In this document: in pieces, positions 9,958 to 16,008 of the stretch | How the letters are laid out: every line of letters begins with the position of its first letter | How positions within the stretch are numbered: position 1 is the first letter of the stretch | Source of the DNA: Nostoc sp. CHAB 5844 | GTDB lineage: Bacteria > Cyanobacteriota > Cyanobacteriia > Cyanobacteriales > Nostocaceae | NCBI RefSeq assembly: GCF_020829595.1 | Contig: NZ_JAIVFW010000062.1 | Coordinates: forward strand, 1 to 42,244 | Length of the DNA stretch: 42,244 bases | Reading direction: 5' to 3' | Program-made: the position numbers and the translations under genes | Notes under the pieces: model-generated | What the model was told of the DNA's origin: nothing | The model's input: the letters and a program-made list of their open reading frames with translations, nothing else | Databases searched by the model: none

Positions 9958-10119
9958 CTATTGCTACACCATTGGTTCGAGATTAATCCAAAATTTCCCA
10001 AAATGCCAAGTGTCTCTCAGGAGTTAGGTATTGAGACGAAAAATCAATGGTTTAGGGGTAAGCTTTTGTGCTTACAAGTTGCACAATTGAAATTTTGGGG
10101 AAAAACTTCAAACCCTCTC

Positions 10120-10400
10120 CCCTGCTCACGCCAGTTGCTACAACTCTTGGAACCTCCCTTCGGGTGACGCTCAAGAGCGTCGAAGATCGCTGCGCTAACA
10201 CAGTTGCCTGATGCCACTTGCTCCACTTGGGGAGACCGCAAGTGGAGCAAGTGGCTCCGGAGGGAAACCCTCCCGCCGCACTGATTCACCGCAACGCACT
10301 GGCTCCTCTGCTCAAGAGCCACGCCAGTCGCGCGGCTGTCGGGAAACCCGCAAGGGGCGCGCTGGCTCCCCTTGCGGTTTCAACAAGCAAACTTTTGTGA
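10120..10400. repeat. GC-rich dispersed repeat cluster with a perfect 17-bp hairpin
   Basis: This gene-free block is far richer in GC than its surroundings and full of palindromes. Arms at 10213-10229 and 10239-10255 (left arm GCCACTTGCTCCACTTG) are perfect complements around a 9-base loop. GACGCTCAAGAGCGTC nearby is a near-palindrome. GCTGTCGGGAAACCCGC at 10335-10351 recurs inverted at 30320-30335, and a stretch near 10127-10143 recurs inverted at 29658 and 36372. Small open frames inside it on both strands are repeat translations, not genes. Confidence 0.75.
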
Positions 10401-10475
10401 TTATTAGCTTATAAGGTGTAGGAGTGTAAGGGTAGAATTTTCCCTTAAACCCTACACCCTTTACACCCTTACACC

Positions 10476-10512
10476 CAATTTCAACAAATAATCTTTCTGC
10501 GTAAGTCCTGAA
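10476..10512. repeat. dispersed repeat copy ending in GTAAGTCCTG
   Basis: The stretch CACCCAATTTCAACAAATAA and the following CTTTCTGCGTAAGTCCTG closely match 29936-29971 (ACCCAATCACAACAACTAA... CTTTGTGCTTAAGTCCTG). Both copies follow a run of TACACCC units, which suggests a shared element about 60-100 bases long. Confidence 0.6.
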
Positions 10513-10564
10513 GTGTTAATCAGACTGGTAAGATCTACCCAGAGCGAAGAAAGAGCAAATAGCC

Positions 10565-10870
10565 ATGACTGCTGAAACTAACCAAGTAAATTCCACAACC
10601 AAAGGTGCAGATGCGATTGATGAAGCGATCGCCAAAGGTATAGATTTTGATGGAACTCCCATTCCTACCGCCAAGCTAGACCTTTATAACCAAGTCATGG
10701 CGCTAGAAGCAAATAGACAACGTAGTGGTGTTTCAAATACCATGCGATCGCGTATTGTCAGAATCGGAGCCAAACACATTCCTCAACCAGAACTCGATCA
10801 GAAGCTTATCGAAGCAGGTTTTGCACCTCTTAAAGAAAAAGAAATTGCCTTTTTCTACGGCGGTAAGTAA
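10565..10870 (+). CDS. DUF4090-like small cyanobacterial protein
   Basis: A 101-residue soluble protein with a highly ordered core: TKGADAIDEAIAKGIDFDG, then AKLDLYNQVMALEANRQRSG, SNTMRSRIVRIGAKHIPQ and a C-terminal LIEAGFAPLKEKEIAFFYGG. From memory this matches the cyanobacterial family labelled DUF4090, which has no known function. The start fits: an AGCGAAGAAAGAGC purine run precedes the ATG. A strong hairpin with T-runs on both sides follows within 10 bases of the stop, so it is probably a single-gene transcript. Confidence 0.7.
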   Translation: MTAETNQVNSTTKGADAIDEAIAKGIDFDGTPIPTAKLDLYNQVMALEANRQRSGVSNTMRSRIVRIGAKHIPQPELDQKLIEAGFAPLKEKEIAFFYGGK

Positions 10871-10903
10871 TTTTTTGCGTAGGCGTAGCCTACGCATTCT
10901 TTT
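10871..10903 (+). terminator. hairpin terminator after the DUF4090-like gene
   Basis: TGCGTAGGC (10876-10884) pairs perfectly with GCCTACGCA (10888-10896) around GTA. A T-run lies on each side, so it could stop transcription from the left and, weakly, from the right. GCGTAGGC palindromes are also common dispersed sequences in Nostoc-type genomes. Confidence 0.65.
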
Positions 10904-10929
10904 GAGATAGGTTCCAACAGCAATCCTTC

Positions 10930-11781
10930 ATGCGTCGAGATTCGATTTTTTACAAATTATTCCAACAATCTCCCACATTATTATTTGAACTATTAACAAA
11001 TCCTCCAATAAATGCAGGTGAATATAAATTTGACTCGGTAGCTGTCAAAGAACCTAAATTTGAAATTGATGGGGTATTTTTACCACCAGAAAATCAAAGT
11101 CCGGATACTGTATATTTCTGTGAAGTGCAATTTCAAAAAGACGAAAAGCTTTATGAAAGAGTATTTGCGGAATCTGCACTGTATTTCTACCGCAACCGTG
11201 ACAGATTTAGTGATTGGCAAGCAGTAATAATTTATCCATCACGTGGCATTGAACAAAGTGATATTCATCCGCATCGAACGTTACTCAATGGCAACCAAGT
11301 ACATCGGGTATATTTGGATGAGTTGGGAGATATCCGTTCCTTGCCTTTGTGGGTGGCGGTGATGGTGTTAACTACTGTAGAAGAAGAGCAAGCAGCTTCA
11401 GAAGCTCGGTATTTATTAGCGAGAACTCGTCAAGAAGCTTCTTCAACAGTAAGTCGTGCAATAATTGAAATCATTACGACCATCATGACATATAGGTTTG
11501 AGCAACTAAGTCGAAGGGAGGTAGAGTCAATGTTAGACATTACTCTGAAGAAAACAAGAGTTTATCAAGAAATTAAAGAAGAAGTACAAGAAGAAGCACG
11601 AAAATCGACGGCTAACATGATTATTAGACTGTTGAGGAAGCGATTGGGAGAACTTCCTCAAGAGGCGTGTTCTTTGGTTGTGGATTTGCCATTGCCGATG
11701 TTAGAAGAATTGGGCGAAGCATTGCTAGATTTTACAAGTGTGGCTGATTTACAGACTTGGTTACAGGCGCGAATTAATTAA
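10930..11781 (+). CDS. Rpn/DUF2887-type PD-(D/E)XK nuclease-like protein with C-terminal DUF4351-like domain
   Basis: 283 residues. The N-terminus MRRDSIFYKLFQQSPTLLFE, then EIDGVF (Asp47) and VYFCEVQFQKD (Glu65, Gln67) give the D...ExQ core of the PD-(D/E)XK fold seen in Rpn recombination-promoting nucleases and their many cyanobacterial relatives. A charged helical linker (about 150-225) leads to a C-terminal domain ending in LEELGEALLDFTSVADLQTW, matching the DUF4351 motif. Such genes are numerous, variable accessory genes in filamentous cyanobacteria, and their cellular role is not settled. The C-terminal motif recurs in the gene at 39725-40633. DNA-cleavage activity is inferred from the family only. 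Confidence 0.8.
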   Translation: MRRDSIFYKLFQQSPTLLFELLTNPPINAGEYKFDSVAVKEPKFEIDGVFLPPENQSPDTVYFCEVQFQKDEKLYERVFAESALYFYRNRDRFSDWQAVIIYPSRGIEQSDIHPHRTLLNGNQVHRVYLDELGDIRSLPLWVAVMVLTTVEEEQAASEARYLLARTRQEASSTVSRAIIEIITTIMTYRFEQLSRREVESMLDITLKKTRVYQEIKEEVQEEARKSTANMIIRLLRKRLGELPQEACSLVVDLPLPMLEELGEALLDFTSVADLQTWLQARIN

Positions 11782-11790
11782 ATGTTTTAT

Positions 11791-13206
11791 CTACAAAGTT
11801 CGCACAGTCAAAACCTGCGGTGGTGTAGAATCTGGTGGATAAATCACATCTACCTGTACTTTACGTTGGCTTACAGGCGGTAGAACAAACTGCACCAACG
11901 GTTCTAAAACCTGACCAGTTCTGTGCCATAAATGTACATACCGCGTCTTCTGTTTTCCTTGGTCATCAACATAACGTAGCCGCACCGTACCACGGAAAAA
12001 CGGAAAATCGAGAGATGGTTTACGGAAACGAACACCACCTTGAGATAACTTGTCTTCTTTTAAAGGTGTTTCTAGTGTGACTGTCACCTTTTGAGGTTGA
12101 TTCGTATTGTTATTTAGCGGCAGACTGAGATTATATTCCACCCCATAATTACCGTGCGCTTCGTAGGCGGTATCGGGGTAGCGCACTAGCATTTTAGCCG
12201 TTTGGATTTGTTCAGTACCCAATCGACCACCGCGCAGAGTATCTAAAGCGTAAGAAATACCTTTACCACGCTCAGGAATAGTCAAATACTTTGCTTTCGG
12301 ATTATCCACCAAATTGGCTTGCCATTGCGAACCTTGAGAAACACCAGCCACACGCCCATAAATCAGTGAACCACTAGTAGCATTTGGCTGAGTTGGGGTT
12401 TTATCCCTTGGCCCCGCAAAACTGCCATTATTTAGTAAACCTTGCCATTCACTAAGAGTTGGCGCACGGTCGGAACCGTCAGCATTTTTCTTCGCAAACA
12501 TCGCCATACTCGCTGCATACACCTTATCACTACTCCGCAGGCGCATAAAACTAGAACGACCATTCACGGGCTTTGCTAAATTGCGTACCGGAATTGAATG
12601 ATTCAGCAACATTCGGCTTCCACCAGAAGGAATCACTAACTTAGCAGGGAAATCAGCTTGACGGACACCTCGCAGAACATCACTAACAGCTCTTGCCCCT
12701 GGCCCAGAATAAACCTTACCATCATTATTCTCTAGGTAGGGCTGTAAGGTAACAAATGGTGCATCTTGCATCAAATAACTTGCTGCTTGCAAAATATCTA
12801 TCGTCACAGGTTTTTTACTAGGGTTATGCAGAATTACACCCATGTATAGCGTTTGTAAATCTTTAGGCGTGTGGGTGTAATGATGGGCGAATAAATCAAA
12901 GCGTCCCTGAAAAGGAAAATTGAGATGTGCAGCTGGAACTTTTTTACCGTTGACAGGAAAGGTAGAAAGTAAAATACCCTCACTTTTAATCCATTCTGGG
13001 CTATTGCTGTTAAAAACAGGAATTGTATCCAACTTGCCTAGTAAGGCGCGAACTTCTCCTGGTTGGACAATTACTTGAGGTGCTGGTTTGGGTGAAGTTT
13101 GAGCAACAACAGCTGAACTGTTCTTAAAAGTTGTACATCCAACTGTTTGAGTAATAGCAAGTCCAAATAAAAGTATAAATACAGGTGATGCTAGTTTATT
13201 AGTCAT
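11791..13206 (-). CDS. DUF3370-like exported protein
   Basis: 471 residues with an N-terminal hydrophobic signal (residues 5-23) followed by Cys24. The sequence before it, TVGC, is only a weak lipobox, so both a lipoprotein and a cleaved secreted protein are possible. The mature part is rich in beta-strand-like sequence with no membrane segments, for example HHYTHTPKDLQTLYMGVILHN and FPFFRGTVRLRYVDDQG (the latter near the C-terminus). The overall pattern matches the cyanobacterial family I remember as DUF3370, of unknown function. It ends 9 bases from the end of the preceding plus-strand gene, so the two genes converge with almost no spacer. Confidence 0.7.
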   Translation of the reverse strand: MTNKLASPVFILLFGLAITQTVGCTTFKNSSAVVAQTSPKPAPQVIVQPGEVRALLGKLDTIPVFNSNSPEWIKSEGILLSTFPVNGKKVPAAHLNFPFQGRFDLFAHHYTHTPKDLQTLYMGVILHNPSKKPVTIDILQAASYLMQDAPFVTLQPYLENNDGKVYSGPGARAVSDVLRGVRQADFPAKLVIPSGGSRMLLNHSIPVRNLAKPVNGRSSFMRLRSSDKVYAASMAMFAKKNADGSDRAPTLSEWQGLLNNGSFAGPRDKTPTQPNATSGSLIYGRVAGVSQGSQWQANLVDNPKAKYLTIPERGKGISYALDTLRGGRLGTEQIQTAKMLVRYPDTAYEAHGNYGVEYNLSLPLNNNTNQPQKVTVTLETPLKEDKLSQGGVRFRKPSLDFPFFRGTVRLRYVDDQGKQKTRYVHLWHRTGQVLEPLVQFVLPPVSQRKVQVDVIYPPDSTPPQVLTVRTL

Positions 13207-13411
13207 AACTGTGGTGTTAAAGATAATCTCTGATAACTACAAGTTCTTTAACTAAGTTTTCTGAAGTTTTGATCAAATAGCTAATTTACTCATAGTCGTT
13301 TACAATAATGCTTCGATTTTTTTTAAATGTCTACACTTATAGCACTTTAATCATCTATAGGACTAAGTTATATTAAAGTAAGTTTCGTATTCTGATTCAA
13401 GAATTGTTTAA

Positions 13412-13798
13412 ATGGAAATACTCATTGAATCGACTAAAGAATTTGAACAAGATCTAGAGAACTTTACCAATAGAGAAAAATTTAAGGTTATTAAAAAACT
13501 AAATCGATACGTTGAACTAATTTCTAAAAACAAAAATTTATTAGAAAATCAGGCTCTTAAGTTAAAAGATATTAAATTTAGTGCTGAATATGATTCTTCT
13601 CTTTATGCCTTAATTATCGATAAAAATTTAAGAATAATACTTACTATTGATGACGATCCAATTTTTGATACAACAGTGATAACTTTGTTTAGAGTTGTCC
13701 GTACTGAAGATGCTTCACAAGCATACAGTTTGGTAGCCGAGTCTCTTTATCAAGATTTTAGTGTGAAAAATCAAGAAGTTCAGGTTCACTCTAGCTAA
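13412..13798 (+). CDS. RelE/ParE-superfamily-like protein, first gene of overlapping pair
   Basis: 128 residues. The layout resembles RelE-type mRNA-interferase folds: an opening strand and helix (MEILIESTKEFEQDLENF), lysine-rich helices (~20-45), then strands SSLYALIIDKNLRIILTIDD (61-80) and VITLFRVVRTEDASQAY (88-104), comparable to the usual RLRIGDYRIIY... and ...VGHRxDVY segments. No DNA-binding motif is apparent. The stop codon overlaps the next start as TAATG, so the two proteins are probably co-translated. The gene is AT-rich and sits between gene-free spacers, as expected for a mobile toxin-antitoxin-type locus. This is an inference from pattern, with no family recognised outright. Confidence 0.6.
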   Translation: MEILIESTKEFEQDLENFTNREKFKVIKKLNRYVELISKNKNLLENQALKLKDIKFSAEYDSSLYALIIDKNLRIILTIDDDPIFDTTVITLFRVVRTEDASQAYSLVAESLYQDFSVKNQEVQVHSS

Positions 13799-14130
13799 TG
13801 CCACAAATTAAACCACTTTTAGATGAGCATGGTGTTATTTATGAAGCTATGAAAATTTTACCTGATGAGCTAAAAATTGATTTTCTAGAAGCTTTAGCAG
13901 AGTTAGAAGATAATGAATGCCATAGAACTAGAAATTTTCCGAAAACTAGGCTGCGAAAAGTTAAAGGTATTAAACAAGCAATCTATCGTGCAGATATAGA
14001 TAAATTATCTGGATGGCGCATTCATCTGCAATATATTGAAGGCAAGATTCATTTAAATGACATTATCGAAGGTCAACGTCATGATGATGTTATTGAAGTA
14101 ATTAAATCTAAAAAATATAGATATGAGTAG
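13798..14130 (+). CDS. RelE/ParE-like protein, second gene of overlapping pair
   Basis: 110 residues. The N-terminal half is helical and acidic (LPDELKIDFLEALAELEDNE). The C-terminal half reads LRKVKGIKQAIYRADIDK, SGWRIHLQYIEGKIHLNDI and EGQRHDDVIEV, which resembles the basic core and final strand of RelE/ParE toxins (LxKLxG..lyRvR.., ..YRIxY.., ..GxRxDxY). The start codon shares one base with the stop of the previous gene. Either protein could be the toxin; neither looks like a classical DNA-binding antitoxin. Function is unproven. Confidence 0.6.
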   Translation: MPQIKPLLDEHGVIYEAMKILPDELKIDFLEALAELEDNECHRTRNFPKTRLRKVKGIKQAIYRADIDKLSGWRIHLQYIEGKIHLNDIIEGQRHDDVIEVIKSKKYRYE

Positions 14131-14292
14131 ATAAAATATTTGTAACTTTATTATTAATATATTTCTATGTCAGATACTGAGAAACTACGAGTGAAGTGAC
14201 AGCGGTGCGATCGCCTTTCGTGATCAAACCCCTATACAAAGGCAGATAAGTAGTTTTTATTAAAGCTATTAGCCTTTTTTTGTCAAGCCCTG

Positions 14293-14321
14293 TTGACTTA
14301 TCGTAACAATATTGTTAAATT
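14293..14321 (+). promoter_or_regulatory. sigma-70-type promoter for the Ssl1498-like gene
   Basis: TTGACT at 14293-14298 and TAAATT at 14316-14321 are separated by exactly 17 bases and lie 35 bases before the ATG at 14356. The purine-rich AAGGAAAAAGA just before the start can serve as ribosome site. Confidence 0.5.
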
Positions 14322-14355
14322 TATTTACATAAGTTAACAAATAAGGAAAAAGACT

Positions 14356-14526
14356 ATGTACACCACTGTGAATGAAGACGGCGTTCTCAATAACTACGCA
14401 ACTGAACCTCAGATGTACTACGCCCAGTACCCAGCTATTTGGGAACAACGTCGCTATGTTATCCAAGGTGCTGTTGCAGCTATGTTTGTTAGTGTTTTAG
14501 TTTTGTGTGCTTTTGCAATCAGCTAA
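14356..14526 (+). CDS. Ssl1498-family light-harvesting-like small membrane protein
   Basis: A 56-residue frame translating as MYTTVNEDGVLNNYATEPQM, then YYAQYPAIWEQRRYVIQGA and one C-terminal membrane helix (about 35-55, AAMFVSVLVLCAFAIS). This closely matches, from memory, the cyanobacterial family named after Synechocystis ssl1498 and annotated light-harvesting-like. It has one helix, as do high-light-inducible proteins, but lacks their ExxNGRxAMxG chlorophyll-binding motif. An AAGGAA purine run precedes the ATG, a good promoter lies upstream and a clear terminator follows, so it is a one-gene unit. Confidence 0.85.
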   Translation: MYTTVNEDGVLNNYATEPQMYYAQYPAIWEQRRYVIQGAVAAMFVSVLVLCAFAIS

Positions 14527-14581
14527 AATTTTTTGATTTCGGTATCTGTATCACTCATCGTCATTTGAACTTCTCCCCTGT

Positions 14582-14609
14582 ACCTCGGTTAGTTTCGCCG
14601 AGGTTTTTT
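14582..14609 (+). terminator. rho-independent terminator of the Ssl1498-like gene
   Basis: ACCTCGG (14582-14588) pairs with CCGAGGT (14598-14604) around a 9-base loop and is followed by a run of T. It lies 55 bases after the stop codon. Confidence 0.85.
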
Positions 14610-14723
14610 GTTGGGTTGGATGTTATGGAAAGCGAGTTTTAACTTAGTTGACATCATTCCCAAACCAATTCTTAAATATCTGTTTTTATCCTGAGTTTTA
14701 CTGATCATCCAGGGTAGTAACAG

Positions 14724-15827
14724 ATGATGTGGAAAAAAGTTTTCCTGATTGCTATTGGTACGATCGCGGCGATTGCACTTGGCACGTTGACAGAACTCAG
14801 AGGAATTGCCCAAACTCCCACAGATTTAGATTTGGCGGCTGATCATGCGCCAATTCACTATCAAGATACCGACAGCACTAAATACAGTGGTGACTATATT
14901 ACACGGTTTAACTATGACGGAGATTGGCGAGGCACGAATAATTGGGATAATCTCTCCTATTATCCGCTGAATGCTCATGCTTACTATTCTGTGGCTGAGA
15001 CTTGTACTCATAGGTTCATCACCTATTCCTTTTTCCATCCGCAAGATTGGACTGACATTCCCTTCGACCAAGAACACGAAAATGATTTAGAAGGTTTGTT
15101 GGCGATCGTTCGCAAAGATGGTTCAGCTTTTGGCAAACTCGAAGGTATCGTAACTGTATTTCATAACGACTTCTACTCCTTCACACCAAGTGGTAGTCCT
15201 TTGCGAAGTGGTGCAGAAAATATTGATGGAACCCTGACAATAAACACTTATAACGGTTCCTTGCATCCCTTGACAACTCAGGAAGCCAAAGGTCATGGCT
15301 TAAAAGCTTGGCCTTACGCAGGAGATTTTAGTGGAGCCAGCAGTGAAGATGGGATTATCTACTATCCTTCTAAAACTACTGCCGAAGTACCTGCATCAGG
15401 GAACGATCGCAGTGTACTGTATTCGTTGATTGATATATTTGCTTCTGGTGGTTTGTGGCAACGTCAATTAGATGAAGCGTCTAGTTCTACAGGGATAACT
15501 TTTGCTCGTTGGGGAACTTTCAAGGGAGATTCTAGCAGTAGCTGTGGTGCTGGTACACCAACTTGCGCTAACGATTCTGCTAATACACCTTGGGGTTGGG
15601 ATGACTCAAATGATGGCGCAGTATACAGAGGTGAAATGGCTTTAGATCCGGCTCACTTAACAGATGTTTATTTTGATGGTCTCGGTAACTTTGATACCAC
15701 CTACATCCGTAACCGATATATTCAAGATTTGCGAGACAGAGGATACAATTCCAGCAATGTTCCTCAAGGCTGGCCTAATCAAATTAATCTTAATACCCTG
15801 ATTGGTAAACTCAAAAACCAGTGTTAA
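14724..15827 (+). CDS. secreted protein of unknown family (possible remote NPP1/Vps62-like pattern)
   Basis: 367 residues with a clear signal peptide (residues 1 to about 30, cleavage near GIAQ-TP; start at the first or second of two adjacent ATGs). The mature protein is rich in aromatic and small polar residues, with cysteines at CTHR (94), in a paired SSSSCGAGTPTC segment, and as the final residue. THRFITYSFFHPQDW leads into QEHENDLEGLLAIVRKDG (116-133), and GHGLKAWP follows at 190-197. This order loosely resembles the His-x-x-Asp-Trp-Glu motif and later glycine-histidine segment of NPP1- and Vps62-type proteins. That link is speculative. I otherwise recognise no family. It appears monocistronic. 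Confidence 0.7.
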   Translation: MMWKKVFLIAIGTIAAIALGTLTELRGIAQTPTDLDLAADHAPIHYQDTDSTKYSGDYITRFNYDGDWRGTNNWDNLSYYPLNAHAYYSVAETCTHRFITYSFFHPQDWTDIPFDQEHENDLEGLLAIVRKDGSAFGKLEGIVTVFHNDFYSFTPSGSPLRSGAENIDGTLTINTYNGSLHPLTTQEAKGHGLKAWPYAGDFSGASSEDGIIYYPSKTTAEVPASGNDRSVLYSLIDIFASGGLWQRQLDEASSSTGITFARWGTFKGDSSSSCGAGTPTCANDSANTPWGWDDSNDGAVYRGEMALDPAHLTDVYFDGLGNFDTTYIRNRYIQDLRDRGYNSSNVPQGWPNQINLNTLIGKLKNQC

Positions 15828-15925
15828 TAATTCCAATTCGTAATTCGTAATTAGGGAAGTCTCACAGAATCTAAATTTTAGGGTTTGAATCTGTTGCCGA
15901 ATTTTAGAGAATTGGTATAAGACAC

Positions 15926-15981
15926 TATGAAACCCAATAAATTATTGATAATGTTGGGTTTCATAATCGTGAAACCCAACA
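15926..15981. terminator. bidirectional hairpin between convergent genes
   Basis: TATGAAACCCAA (15926-15937) pairs perfectly with TTGGGTTTCATA (15954-15965). A third GTGAAACCCAAC follows at about 15969-15980, so alternative pairings are possible. It lies between the ends of the secreted-protein gene and the histidine kinase gene, which converge. There is no strong T-run. An AATTCGTAATTCGTAATTA / TAATTACGAATTA pair (about 15836 and 16001) encloses it. Confidence 0.5.
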
Positions 15982-16008
15982 TAAGTCTACGTATAATTTA
16001 ATTACGAA

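Noticed and set aside
10044-10414. Several 60-92 codon frames on both strands
   Set aside because: They lie in the GC-rich repeat island and translate palindromes; the plus- and minus-strand frames exclude each other.
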